Assembly: GCA_024195265.1 (NCBI GenBank)
Contig: JAJLRJ010000009.1
Coordinates: 30,333,210 to 30,397,209, forward strand
Source: Dendrophyllia cribrosa
Taxonomy: Eukaryota > Cnidaria > Anthozoa > Scleractinia > Dendrophylliidae
DNA: 64,000 bases
Direction of reading: 5' to 3'
The notes under the pieces: model-generated
The model's input: only the letters and a program-made list of their open reading frames with translations
Told to the model about the DNA's origin: nothing
Databases searched by the model: none
Translations under genes and position numbers: made by a program
Shown: positions 1 to 14,140 of the stretch, one piece after another
How positions within the stretch are numbered: position 1 is the stretch's first letter
Layout: each line of letters opens with the position of its first letter

Positions 1-17
1 GAGACTTGGCAGGTATA
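1..17. repeat. Right end of a TTGGCAGGTATA-type inverted-repeat element, cut by window edge
   Basis: The first bases include TTGGCAGGTATA, identical to the right end of the element at 11417-11824. This suggests a second copy running off the window start. Confidence 0.4.
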
Positions 18-466
18 CACTGTACAGCTGGCGGCTTGACACATCTGACCTATTTCTGTTCGCTCAACAAAAATTCATCACTGAGTATTTTTTGACGTAC
101 AGTAAAGAATTAGCTCTGCATTTTTTACAAAGCTCCGAAGGAGAATTCTTAAAATGCTAGTGTGCTGGCACTGAAAGAGAAATTTTCACCGAAAGTGAAG
201 AAAATTTCCTATGAAGTCCAAGTGACTGAATTCTCTGAAACCAACAGCAACCAACGGTTGCGTATTTCGCCCGTGAACTTTTGACCCATGTCAGTAATTA
301 AAAGGGCTCCCTGCAACAACGTCCTGAGTGTGTTTTTGGTAACTTTCACTAAAATTGTGTGTTTTAGGCCTTTAAAAGCACAGTTTTGTCAAATTAATGA
401 TTTATTATTGTTAAGGTACTTAATAAAACAGCTCCAAAATTGGGAAGAAAATCCACATCTTTGAGA

Positions 467-501
<35 letters not shown>

Positions 502-574
502 CTTATCCGTTAAACGGATAAAAACTAACGGCTAACGCACGGATAGCTAACGGCCTTCAAAGCGTTCTAACGGT

Positions 575-862
575 CGACGAAAGCATTCTAACGGATAGCT
601 TGAAGCGTTAAACGCTTCTGTTGATTCGTCTAACGGATAGCTTGAAGCGTTAAACGGTATGACAAATTCATCTAACGGATAGCTTGAAGCGTTTAACGGT
701 ATGGCAAATTAATCTAACGGATAGCTTGAAGCGTTTAACGGTATGACAAATAAATCTAACGGATAGCTTGAAGCGTTTAACGGTATGGCAAATTCGTCTA
801 ACGGATAGCTTGAAGCGTTTAACAACGCTTCGGCAAATTTGTCTAACGGATAGCTTGATAGT
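575..862. repeat. Subterminal tandem repeats, left arm
   Basis: About five imperfect direct repeats of roughly 60 bp, each containing CTAACGGATAGCTTGAAGCG and TTTAACGGTATGRCAAAT. The right arm (3180-3500) has a related but different array built on CTAACGCCTAACGG. Such subterminal arrays are typical transposase-binding regions in TIR elements; that role is inference. Confidence 0.7.
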
Positions 863-1375
863 TTCGAAAAGGAACGGCTTCCGAGAATAATTATTTATCA
901 GACTGTACCGACAGTAAATATTCAGAGCGCTATAGCTTTGGAAACATTTTGCCGACTCAGGAAATAATTGCGCTGGATAATCTTCCATAATAAAACAGCT
1001 AGTTTTTCTCTCCCAGAAATGTTATCTAGCATCTGTTTGGCCAGACACGAGCGAGATTCAAGCCAGACAACAGTCCCGCTCTTAAAACGAGCAAGAATCA
1101 AGCGACGAATGTTTTTCTCACTTAGACTGGAGATCACGCGGATGGATCGATGGAACGCTTGCGAAACCAAATGCCGCTTATGTTTATTCCCAGCCCGAAG
1201 ACACTCCAAACTTTCTGTGATGTTTTAGCGGGGTGGAATACTTGGAAATGAAGGCTGAGAGTTGGAAAAGCTTAATCTTAATTTGGCGAGCGAAACCACA
1301 AAGAAAACAGAGGATGTTTAGAAGCGCATAGTCTGTGCCAGCGTGTTTTCAGGTTTCAAATTACCGTTTTGACAT

Positions 1376-2442
1376 GGGTCGGTACAAAACGTGGACCCCC
1401 CATTCTGGACCCCCCATTTGGACCTCATCTGGACCCCCATCTGGACCCCATCTGGACCCCTTCTGGACCCCATCTGGACCCCCATCTGGACCCCCCATCT
1501 GGACCCCTTCTGGACCCCTTCCGGACCCCCATCTGGACCCCCTCTTTTTCTTCCAGGAAATGGCCAAATGACAATTTTGAATAGACCAATTTCGATATAT
1601 TAAAATTCATACTTGGCTCCGAGGATAAGATAAAAACAACTGGGCAACTTGAAAAGGAACTGAAGAGCGCTATAAAAAATTGCACATTTGTCACATTCCA
1701 CTTTCCGTTTATAATACATGTAATGCTACACTATTTCCACTCAGTGTTCCATTCGGTTGAAACACTGGGCGGTTAGAACATCTTGCTGTCGACTATGTGT
1801 GATAACAGGAGCATTTGCCCACTTGTAACTACAAAAACAAATAACGATGGTCTCCGAAAATATCAGATTCTACATCAAATAATAAAGAAACCTGAACACT
1901 CACCTCCATTAATTCTTACCTGGCTGTTAAAATGGAGGTGAGTGTTCAGGTTTCTTTATTATTTGATGTAGAATCTGGTATTTTCGGAGACCATCGTTAT
2001 TTGTTTTTGTAGTTAACAAGTGGGCAAATGCTCCTGTTATCACACATAGTCGACAGCAAGATGTTCTAACCGCCCAGTGTTTCAACGGAATGGAACACTG
2101 AGTGGAAATAGTGTAGCATTACATGTATTATAAACGGAAAGTGGAATGTGACAAATGTGTAATTTTTATAGCGCTCTTCAGTTCCTTTTCAAGTTGCCCA
2201 GTTGTTTTTATCTTATCCTCGGAGCCAAGTATGAATTTTAATATATCGAAATTGGTCTATTCAAAATTGTCATTTGGCCATTTCCTGGAAGAAAAAGAGG
2301 GGGTCCAGATGGGGGTCCGGAAGGGGTCCAGATGGGGGTCCAGAAGGGGTCCAGATGGGGGTCCAGATGGGGTCCAGATGGGGGTCCAGATGGGGTCCAA
2401 ATGGGGGGTCCAGAATGGGGGGTCCACGTTTTGTACCGACCC
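1376..2442. repeat. ~1.07-kb perfect-type hairpin with GGACCCCCATCT minisatellite in each arm
   Basis: Left arm 1376-1910 and right arm 1931-2442 are inverted copies separated by a ~20-nt loop. Both contain a 12-13 bp array (GGACCCCCATCT and variants; left about 1390-1542, right about 2298-2425). The 23-bp difference in arm length comes mainly from unit number. Open frames across the arms are low-complexity Trp-Thr-Pro runs and are not genes. Confidence 0.9.
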
Positions 2443-3503
2443 TTTTGACAAATGCAAATTTGGTGCACTTTTACCATTTTCCCCAAGGGACCGCCAAGCC
2501 GCTTTTTTACCGACAACTACAACAAACTTCAAAGGGTTTAATTTTTTTTCTGCTGCCCAACTTTCCCTACTGTCTTTAATTTCGATTATAATTTTAAGTT
2601 CCATTCAAGATTTATTTTAACAATAAGTAAACGTGAAGTGCAGAAAGAATTCTACACATGAATTTTGCGTGACTACTGCACTTGGGACTCCGGGCCGCTT
2701 GTTTACATTCCGCGAGCAAGCAGCGAAAAAAGAATTAATGTTTTGCAGTCTCATAAAAGAAATCACGTTTATCATTCCCTGGCCTTGAAGTCAAAACATT
2801 GCTCGATTCAAATAATTGGTAAAACGAGCGTGACTCGTACTATTACTTTGTCTTCTCACGGACTGCTTGCTACGAATTACCGCCAGTCTGTCTGTCGTTC
2901 AGCCACTCGACATTCACGGCGAGCCGTTCGAAAGAATCATTTTGCCGTTCGATAATGAACGTATCAGTGAAAGCGACTCTTCGTAGACTGTTTATAATTA
3001 TGGATTATTGGACGAAACTTTGCTCCGTTTTCAACGAGTATTGCTGGGATGTTAGATTTATACCATGGAAATAGTAAGTGAAGGTTGCCGTCACTGAATG
3101 CCAAAAGCTAAGCAAACGAAAAGCGCTATCACCTTTAGAACAGTCATTTCCAGCACCTCTTGAACGGGTGCTGGGATAATTCTAACGTTCAGGCTAGTCC
3201 TAACGGATGCCAAACCTTAGCTAACGGATGTTAATTCTTTGCTAACGGTTACAGTATTCGATCTAACGGTTCAATACTAACGCCTAACGGACACGCTATT
3301 CGATCTAACGGTTAGAAACTAACGCCTAACGGATGCGATATCTGTTCTAACGGTTGAATACTAACGCCTAACGGATACGCTATTCGTGCTAACGGTTAAA
3401 TACTAACGCCTAACGGTTTGGTGAAAGCGTTTAACGGTTTTCAGGAAATTTTTTAACGGATGTCTAACGGACACCTAACGCTTTTAGCCGTTTAACGGAT
3501 AAG

Positions 3504-3535
<32 letters not shown>

Positions 3536-3896
3536 AATGTTTAGGGCCCCTATGACACCCTATGGCTCCCAGGACACCCTATGTATCTTTTCAAAATAAA
3601 AAAATTATTCTGTTCGAAGATAGAAGATTTGTTGACCTGGTTTAAATCCTTTCAGTCATATGTACATGATCAAGTCATAATTTTGGCAAGTGAGTCCCTT
3701 TGAAGGCCAAAAATCCAAGATTTCTGTGAAAATTTTCCAAAAATGCACTCAGGACGTTATTGCAGGGAGCCCTTTTTAATGAAATCATTCCCAAATGATA
3801 AGCAGAACGCGCTGAGTACATGTATTTTGACTGTACTACACAATAATTGAATATTACAATCTAATTGATAAGTTCTGCTTTTGTTTCTGTATTTAG

Positions 3897-6800
3897 TCGG
3901 AGAAAGATATATTCAGTCTTCTTGTGTGGAACAGTTTACAAAGTGATCCACTTGTTATGTTTGAAGATGGTTCTTCAATGTTTTTGGCAGAGATTATTAG
4001 TGCCAGTGAGAGAAAGAGGGTGAAACGGAGCAGAACGTCCACAAGGTCTTCACAAAAGTAAGCTCAAATTAATTGTTCATCTGTTGAGCCAAAAACATAA
4101 TTTAATTGTTATGTTCAGAGCTTTCAAGTTGAAATTAATGAACATACATTGTAAAGAGTTGAGAATCTGACTCCGACAAAGCCGACATCTTGTATCATGA
4201 ACAGAGCCCGCTTTTTACTGGTCAGCATGTACAGCCGTATTTCATACAAACTGAACCTGACCTTCGACTTTTTAAAGCAGACATAAAAGCATATTGTTAT
4301 TGATTATGTAAGTAGTTTGCTGGTGATTTTTTACATGTACTTTAACCCATTGACACCTGAACCGCCCGTAACCGCCCGTACAAGACTCCACTGCTTTAAA
4401 AAATTAACTTTCTCAGTTGTGTGAACATTGCCTTAACTAGCAGTTGTGAGCATTGACTAGAAAGTCTTTCAAATTGAGATACCCAATAAACACAAAAAAG
4501 TCAGCGATTTTTGCAGAATATCAGCGTTTGAATTTGGACAATAACAAAAATTACCGTTTTTAACGTCATAGAAAAACAACAAAAATCGCGTTTTTGCCTT
4601 TAGTTTCTTTTAATATTCAAATCATCGTGGCAAACCCAAAAGTCAACATTTACAGCAAAATTCAGTCCTAGTTTAGCAGTGAATTTTTTTGCTCTTATTC
4701 GTTGCTCGGGCCGAGATACAGCTTCTTATTCTAGTGCATACTCACCTTGCCTCAATTTTCAACATCACCACTGCACTGCATGCTGGGAAATAACAAGATT
4801 TTTTGACAGCGTTCCTTCCGTCCTCCACAAATTTCATATTTATACTAAGTCCACAGCCACTCCGACCCACCGCCGAAATTTCACACTAGTTGTGTTCTTT
4901 AGTGGTCGCAACTATGAACTTCCAAAATATGCCAGGGTAGGTCGAGAAATTCATCCAGAGTCGAGTCCCAAGGCTACTTCGTTTCGTGGCGGCCATTTTT
5001 CCAGTTCAACGAGCAACAAGCCAAATTCGTTCACAAAGTACATGTACAACACCTAACTCGGTTCGTTGAGAAAGTGGACTCTGAACTACCTTCAAGCTTA
5101 ATGATGCTCATCAGGCAGCTACTAAAGATGAAAAATGGCTGCGAACTTACCAAAAATCGCAGAAACATGATATTGAAGTCTTTATTGAGAACGAACGAAG
5201 CGAAATGCCAACGTCACAATGACGTTTCCAATAAACTCGAGCCTTCAGTGTTTTAGAACAGCAGCACTTTCAATGGTAACTCCAAATATGAAGTCACGAA
5301 ATCCTATGGGGCGTGTGTATGCAGAAAATCACTCAAAAACGGTGTCAATGGGTTAAAATAAACTGTTTTATCAAAAAAAATTGTGCATCAGAAATACTTG
5401 TTTCAGTGTGAAAGCATAAGATTGCTTCCAATTGCGTGAGTCTCACGCTCAATGCATGAGGCTTGAGAGCTCTGTATGTTAGTTGAAGTAACTAGGAGTA
5501 TTGCTTCTCTCCCCTGGATGGGATGCAAGTCCATCGCAGGGTGACCTGGTTTATATACTATGAAGTGACTAGGAGTATTGCTTCTCTCCCCTGGATGGGA
5601 TGCTAGTCCATCACAGGGTGACTTTACTATGAAGTGACCAGGAGTATTGCTTCTCTCCCCTGGATGGGATGCAAGTCCATCACAGGGTGACTTAGTTTAT
5701 ATACTATGAAGTGACCAGGAGTATTGCTTTTCTTCCCTGGATGGGATGCAAGTCCATCACAGGGTGACTTAGTTTATATACTATGAAGTGACCAGGAGTA
5801 TTGCTTCTCTCCCCTGGATGGGATGCAAGTCCATCACAGGGTGACTTAGTTTATATACTATGAAGTGACCAGGAGTATTGCTAGTCCCCCCTGGATGGGA
5901 TGCAAGTCCATCACAGGGTGACTTAGTTTATATACTATGAAGTGACTAGGAGTATTGCTACTCCCCCCTGGATGGGATGCAAGTCCATCAAAGGGTGACT
6001 TAGGTTATATACTATGAAGTGACTAGGAGTATTGCTACTCCCCCCCTGGATGGGATGCAAGTCCATCGCAGGGTGACCTGGTTTATATACTATGAAGTGA
6101 CTAGGAGTATTGCTACTCCCCCTGGATAGGATGCTAGTCCATCACAGGGTGACCTGGTTTATATACTATGAAGTGACTAGGAGTATTGCTACTCCCCCCT
6201 GGATGGGAATGCTAGTCCATCACAGGGTGACCTGGTTTATATACTATGAAGTGACTAGGAGTATTGCTACTCCCCCCTGGATGGGATGCAAGTCCATCGC
6301 AGGGTGACCTGGTTTATATACTATGAAGTGACTAGGACTATTGCTACTCCCCTGGCCCTGGATGGGATGCAAGTCCATCGCAGGGTGACCTGGTTTATAT
6401 ACTATGAAGTGACTAGGAGTATTGCTACTCCCCCTGGATGGGATGCTAGTCCATCACAGGGTGACCTGGTTTATATACTATGAAGTGACTAGGAGTATTG
6501 CTACTCCCCCCTGGATGGGAATGCTAGTCCATCACAGGGTGACCTGGTTTATATACTATGAAGTGACTAGGAGTATTGCTACTCCCCCCTGGATGGGATG
6601 ATAGTCCATCACAGGGTGACCTGGTTTATACATGTATACTGTGAAGTGAGTAGGAGTATTGCTACTCTCCCCTGGATGGGATGCTAGTTTATCACAGGGT
6701 GACCTGGTTTACATTGTATATACTATGAAGTGACTAGGAGTATTGCTACTCCCCCCTGGATGGGATGCTAGTCCATCACAGGGTGACCTGGTTTACATTG

Positions 6801-9800
6801 TATATACTATAAAGTGACTAGGAGTATTGCTACTCCCCCCTGGATGGGATGCTAGTCCATCACAGGGTGACCTGGTTTATATACTATGAAGTGACTAGGA
6901 ATATTACTACTCCCCCCTGGATGGGATGCTAATCTATCACAGGGTGACCTGGTTTATATACTATGAAGTGACTAGGAGTATTGCTACTCCCCCCTGGATG
7001 GGATGATGGTCCATCACAGGGTGACCTGGTTTATACATGTATACTGTGAAGTGACTAGGAGTATTGCTACTCTCCCCTGGATGGGATGCTAGTCCATCAC
7101 AGGGTGACCTGGTTTACATTGTATATATTTTATACTATGAAGTGACTAGGGGCGCTTACCATTTGTCAGAACTGGCCGGCCAGACCGGTCCGTTTGTAAC
7201 TAGAATGCATCTTTTTCAAGTCTTGTTCCTACAATTCCATCAAAAGGGTGCATACTATTTCCAAATTTACCAGTCTGGCCAACCAGTTCTGGCAAATAAT
7301 GGAATAATATTTACGAATTAGGCGGGTCTGGCCGGGCAGTTCTGACAAATGGTAAGCGCCCTAGGAGTATTGCTACTCCCCCCTGGATGGGATGCTAGTC
7401 CATCGCAGGGTAACCTGGTTTATATACTGTGAAGTGACTAGGAGTATTGCTACTCCCCGCTGGATGGGATGCTACAGTGTAGTCCATATCACAGTGTGAC
7501 CTGGTTTATACAGCACTGTACAGTGTATACTATGAAGTGACTAGGAGTATTGCTACTCCCCCCTGGATGGGATGCAAGTCCATCACAGGGTAACCTGGTT
7601 TATATACTATGAAGTGACTAGGAGTATTGCTACTCTCCCCTGGATGGGATGCAAGTCCATCACAAGGTTAAACCCAGCATTTTGTTGCTGGTACCCATTT
7701 ATTCACTTGGGTGGAGAGAGACAGTGCCCGGTTGTCTCAGTTGTCCCAGTCGTTTCATAAGGTACATGTATATATAAGGTCTATTGTAAGTTATGTTTCA
7801 TTATATTGTGATTAATTCCAAATTAATAGGACTTTCATGTAACAATGTTGTTTTTGTTCTCTTAAGTTTTAGAGTTGTCTGGAGTTGTGTTTTCCAGTAT
7901 CAGAATCAGCCATATTCTGGGTCAATAAGGGTACATGTAGGTATCTAATAGTATTTAGAGCACTTTTTAATAATTAAATTGAGTGTTGAAAGTAATTTCG
8001 TAATTGCTTTAATTGGTTTTGCATTGCTATGCTTTGTGATTGGTTAAAAAATCTCGTGCCACTTTCTCAACCAATCAGAAGTAAAACTAAAACCAATCGT
8101 GACTTGCTCGCCTGCGTTTTCCTGCGTTTTCCTGCGTTTGTCGCCGGCTACATGTATTTGCTTCGAGTTCTGATTGGTTCGTCAGATTGTCTGCGAGTTC
8201 TGTGATTGGCCAGAGTAATTACTTTGGTTTTGGTTCTATGACACTCAATGGAAAACCGCTCTACTGTTAACAAGGTATTGCACAACTGTTTTTTAGATAA
8301 ACTTGGAAGTTTGATTATAGTACAGTCTGTTAAGATGCAGCTAAACTTGCATTTTAATAATAAAAAATATTTCCATACAAGCTTTTAGCCAGCCGGTTGT
8401 CCAGGCGTCCTGTGGACATCCACTTTTTGAAGAAATTCATTAAAATTGCACCTAATCCTTCAAAAAATTATGATGGGAAATATCGTCAGGACGCCCACTT
8501 TTCAATTTTCGGCTAAAAGCCTGTTTCCATAGTCTCTTATACTCCCAGTTAAAGGCAATCTGTCATCCAAGCTGTTTAATAATTGTTTATATCCTTCTTA
8601 CTTACAAATATTTGGTTTTATTTAGGATACGAACAAGTACATTATAAAAATAACCAATCATGGCTCATCAAGTCAACCAGAGAACAAGCAAGTGGAGTTT
8701 GAGTTGACTCCTCCAGCAGAGGTACATGTACATTGTACAGTATATCATGTTGTAGTTCAAATATTTCTTTTGGTTTGAAAATTCTCAAACCAGTTTGATT
8801 TTTGTTTCACTTTTTTTCAGATTATGATTACATAATAAATCTCAGACAAAGAAAATTAAAATTAAACTGGTTTGGAAATTTTCAAACCAAAGAAAAATTT
8901 GAACCACAACATACAGTGTACCTTACAGTGTATTATACAATGTAGGAAATTAACGCTCCTGTAAATTAAGGTCTTTGAAATTAATGTGACTTAAATCAAC
9001 ACGAATTGGGGGGGGGGGGGGGGAATTTATTTCAAATAAAGGAAATTAACGCAAGAGAGGGGGCAAGTTTTCAAAATGAAGAAAATTAACGTGATTATTA
9101 AAGTATCTAAAGATATTTTGGCTGGTTGGTACAGAAAAAAACGGATGTTGAGAACCGCTCTTCTGAAAGCAAGAATGAAATGGGAATAATTTGCAGATAA
9201 CATACATGTATCTTTAAGGCTTTTACATTGTAAAAGATTGAAAAATAGTGTGCAGAAAAGAGAAGGTTATTGTTTCCTAGTTGCAAAATGTGTTCGGACA
9301 ATATCCAGAATTTGGGGTGAAATTAAGGTCTCGGAAATGAATGCTCCACTTAAATAATGTCGCGGAAATTAAAGCTCACAAAAATTAACGCGACTTCAAT
9401 TAACGCAAATTTTGAGAATTTGCGTTTTACTTAATTTCATGGAGTGTTAATTTCCTATAATAACCTTAAGGTACATGTATGTATGGTGTGTTGCAGTTTT
9501 AATATTATGTTTCTGATTTAGAGTTAATTGTTCCCTCAGTACATGTATTTCTCTGCTCAAAGTCATATGCTGCCCATTTCAGGAGACCTTTTCTGTGTAA
9601 TTTAGGGAAACAAACTAAAAAAACATCTTAAACTACTGTACATGTGCTGTATGCAGACAGTCATACAGTCGAACCTCCGGTTGCGACCACCTCTCGTAAG
9701 CGACCACCTCTCCTCAGCGACCAGTTTTCCAAAATACCAAAAGTTTCCAAGTCAAATCACTATATTTGGAACCTCTTGAAAGCGACCACCTCTCGTAAGC

Positions 9801-12800
9801 GACCGCGACCACTTTTAGAGCTAAAAGTTTGAAATTTTCTTTTGTTTTTAACCTCCTGTAAGCGTCCACTTGAAGCTACTTGACAGATAATAGAGCGGAA
9901 ATTGGATAATGAGGTGTTGTAACATTATCGCATTCCTCAAGACAAGTCCTGTTTTTCTTGTTCAAAACCTATGCCGAACTCAAAGTTCTCAAATTCTTCT
10001 ACAAAATAATGGTAGGAGGGTTTAGTTTCCGAGCTGTAAACAATGTTTTAGACTGTTCGGCCTCAATTTGGTTAGATAATGGCCATAAATGGCATTTGTA
10101 GCCTGAAAAAGGGTCTTTCTGCTGGAAATTTGGGTTTTAAAGGGTTAATGTACAGTTTTTTTTACGCTTGTTAACATGTAAATCACCAGTAAAATAAAAG
10201 GGCTGTCAAATTTAAAGCTAACAATCCAATCCTTATTAGTTCATGTTCAGTTCCCCTTAACGTTTAGACAACATTAAAGATTCAATTCCATTCGCCTTAT
10301 TAGGTAAATTAACAGAAGCGAACCATGAAACTCTAAATAAATATTTCGTTGGAAAGCTTAAATATTTTTGTGACTACTAAAAGTTATGACATGGGTTTAG
10401 ATGGGCATTGGCACATGGGATATTAAGTCTCTGCAGTTACCATATGCTAATAAGACAAAATTTTGACCCAATATGGTCTGAACTCTCGTAAGCGACCACC
10501 TAGGCTTGACATTTTGGGTGGTCCCTTACAGGAGGTTCGACTGTATTAACAAATCACTCGCTCAGAATGTAAAACTACTTTGTGCTGCTTTATTGATTTC
10601 ATCCTTTATTTTTGTTTATGTTTTGAACAAAAGAATTACGTAAGATGTTGACTGCATGCAGAACATGCCCTACCGGAGGGATTTAGATGAAAGGGGGTAT
10701 CTATTTGTTAAATGTACTGTACATGTAACAAAGTTTATAACCAGTTGCTGTCTTATTTTATTGATAACAGAAAGCTGTGCTTCTGAGTTGCTGTGTCTTT
10801 GAGGAAGGACACCATATCACATCATATTGTGAGTTTAGTCAAATAAACTGTTCAAATTCAAATAAAAGTTCATTCAACCATGTAGGCCTTGCTGGTAGCA
10901 GGCTGGGGCACTCTTTTTATCTCGCAAATATGCAAAGCGTTGAACAAGATATAGTATACGGGGACAGATGTGCAAATTTTCCACCATCTGTAAACTTTTT
11001 TAATTCTCCAGTGTATTACGTGTTAAAAGATGATTGCTGCATGTGGTAAATGTTTCTTAATTCCCCAGTGTAATTACATCATCCAGTTGTCTAGACAGTC
11101 TCATTTGACACAATGCATATTTATGTCACGATAATATGTTTTGGTGGTTTTACATTGTAAATCTGTTTTACTCTGACTTTACTTCTTTGACTTCAAACTC
11201 AGATCAAAAACCGATCTGTGGACTTAACCTTACTGTACGTTCTTTCATATTCATGAGGTGGCTCTTAGAGCCCTTTGATTATTGCAGAGTTTCGAACTCT
11301 CCACTCAATGTAACAACGTTTTGAAAGATGGGTGTGGTGGGAGGAGTTGAAATTTGAAATTCTTCAGAATTTAGATCTTCAGAGGTTGGTATTTCTGAGA
11401 CTGTCATTCAATTATATATACCTGCCAAGTCTCGCTCCTTAGGCGTGAGTCTCACGCCTGTGAGTCCAAACTCCGATCTCATGCCAACTCATGCCTATGG
11501 AGCAATTTCTCACACCTGACTTACAGATTTGAGCTATCAACCTGAACTAATCGCATGATCCAATCAAAAATATAGTTACATTCATGAAAAGAGGTTTTTA
11601 TTGTTCTGAACATTACGATTACAGCTGAATGTTATTAAACGGAGATCTGAGGTCCATGCATGGAAACTTCCGAATTCTTCGGAACATCTTCGGACAACTT
11701 TGGACATCTTTGAAATACTGTAGATAGGGTTGCCTTCGGATATGGTTGGGTCGCCTTCGAAAATCCTGGCACTCCCACGAAAAAAATTCCCACGCCTATC
11801 ACTTGGAAAAAGTTGGCAGGTATAAATTATATAACTTTTGTTTATTTTCATGGTACAGGGTCTGATGGATCACTTTGCATCACTGAACTAGATGCAGTGC
11901 TACAAACTATGCAGATTGGCACAATGTCAAGTAAAAAGATGTTATCACTTATCTGCAGAAGAATTCAGAAATTACAGCCCCTTCATGTTGGAGCAAACAT
12001 GGATAGGGTATCAATCTTTTCTTATACATGTACATTTAAACATTATTTTGTCTCTTTATTTTGTGATGAAACCAACTTGTTGTATATTACATCTTCTTAT
12101 CATAGTCATCATCCTAATGATGGGCTGCAGGCGACCCTATGAACAACGTAGAGTTGATGCCTGCCTCAGCTTGCTGTATATTAAAGATCTACTACAGACT
12201 AATTCCAGTTGTTTTCAGAAACTTCTGTAACCAGGCACACCCACGTCACCGTGACAGTTTCATCCCGCCATGTACATCAACCGCCTCTCAACATCTCTCC
12301 TTCTACACTAGAACAATATCCCAGTGGAACAGTTTACCTCATCCCTCTTCAATGATAATTTTATTTTGGCTACCTTTAAACAATCTGTATCTTTAATTTA
12401 TCCCAACCCAGTTTAATCTGTGTACATGTATTACAGTGTAATGCCCCCTGACCAATCCAACCAATAATCCCTGGGGTGGGGGGGGGGGGGGGGGGGGGGG
12501 GGGGGGTACTCAGTCAATCAAAATCTTTATTTATACACGGTTAAAAATATCAGTATTTACAATCTAAAAAAGCAATTCACTGTTTTACATATTTGCTGTG
12601 TGAGAGTCCGATAGGGAAAACCATTCACTGATACCTTTTTTAAAAGGGCTCAATGATTGAGTTGTTCTTAGTTCCTCTGGAAGGTTATTCCACAGGAAAG
12701 CTCCACTATAGCTAAAGCTTCGCTTTAGGTAGTCAGTTCTCGGCTTAGGTAATGCCAGTCTTTGTTTAGCGTCGCAAAGATCATAAGACGTAACTCTTGG

Positions 12801-14102
12801 TGTAAACATATCACAGAGATAAACTGGGGCAAGCTTATTAACACTTTTGTACATTATATTTGCTTTTTACTTGGTTCTTCTAACACACAAGTTATCCCAC
12901 CCAAGTGAGTTAAGAAGAAACCTAGAGTTCGTATCATTTCTAGTAATAGGCTAATGGGGATATGCCGCTAGATGAAGTCGTATTTTCATGACAGATTGAC
13001 TATAATGGGGTTGCATTTTCAACAGAGTTACTAGTAAGAATGGGGTCGCACATTTTTGGAATTTTGGGAGTAAGAAAATTCTGAATTTTTTTGTGGGGGG
13101 GGGGGGGGGTTAGTTTTATTTTAGTATAGATTTGGGGTATTATAAACAGAAAGGGACTAAGTTGGGATCGTAAAGTTTACATTGTTGTGATAAAGGTGGA
13201 GTCAAAAATTGGCCACAGAATAGATTATAATGCACAAGTACCCCCCCCCCCCCCCCCCCCCCCCCCAAAACTGGGCAATAATCCTCATTCACAAGGAGAA
13301 GGTTGTAATGGTCAATAAATAACCAATCTTGGTCACCATTGCAGGACTGTTCCTTTAGAAGAATTGCTTCTTCTTCAAACTCTCAGTAAGAGTGTGTGAT
13401 CTATACAGTACATGTACATGTAGTTTTCATATTGATTGTTGTTACGTTTCATATGTCAGGAATCAGTTGCTTTATCAGCCATTGACAATGACCATGTTTG
13501 TCTCAGTGGAAGCAGTGTCACTGAAGGAAAACTAATAGGTGCAGGGAGTAACATAATTATATATTTTTTATATATAATTTAAGTAGTACTTATACAGTGC
13601 GAGAATGTGAATGGGGGGGAGGAGGTGGGGTTTAATAAAGTGATTGTCTATTTTTGATGTCAAAAATATGTCTTGAACAACACTAATGCTTCCTCAACAG
13701 AACTTCGACTCCTCAGACTCCAGCAAGGTGTCTGCAAGTTAAGAGTAGATTGGATTCTCTGGATTTCTTGTAAATTTCAAAAATTAATGTCATCTTTGTA
13801 TTTTTTTAGATATGATTATGGTTTGGAACTTCAAATATGGAACTCTGCAGTCCTGGCAAACTCTGGACAAAATGACAGCAAAGCAGAGTTCAGTAGCGAG
13901 ACCAGATCGGCCTAATGGAGCATGCTGTGCATGTTGCATTCCTGGCTTCATTTGTGTTGGTTTTCAACACTGTGTGGCTGTGTGTCAATTCTCAATTGAC
14001 ACATGTTCGTTGGCATCGGCTCTTGGACAGTTAGATTCCACTGCAAGGTAAATACAGTGCTTCTTTTGATGTTCACTGGGTTTTACCTCTATCTTTTTAT
14101 CG

Positions 14103-14140
<38 letters not shown>

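Larger units (their letters stand above)
471..3534. mobile_element. 3.06-kb non-autonomous TIR element with repetitive subterminal arms and central hairpin
   Basis: The ends are near-perfect inverted copies: GTGACCTCACACGGGAAAAC at 471-490 and its complement ending at 3534, continuing through a GCGTTAGTGTACG block. The flanks share AAAT (467-470 and 3535-3538), a possible 4-bp target duplication. Subterminal arms are arrays of CTAACGG-containing repeats (about 500-860 and 3180-3500). A ~1.07 kb hairpin occupies the centre. No transposase is recognisable, so it would have to be mobilised in trans; the superfamily is undetermined. Confidence 0.8.
301..3776. mobile_element. Outer inverted-repeat element split by a 3-kb insertion
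   Basis: AAAGGGCTCCCTGCAA followed by CGTCCTGAGTG at 301-330 is matched in inverse orientation by CACTCAGGACGT and TTGCAGGGAGCCCTTT at about 3746-3776. Removing the inner element (471-3534) leaves a non-autonomous element of about 410 bp. TAAT flanks both ends and may be the target duplication. No coding sequence is recognised. Confidence 0.7.

Noticed and set aside
2123..2620. 165-codon frame in the hairpin arm
   Set aside because: Repeat-derived, with a mirrored frame in the other arm; low-complexity and inside a non-coding element.
5484..7667. CRISPR-like repeat array
   Set aside because: Units are contiguous and fully homologous with no unique spacers; it is a eukaryotic satellite.
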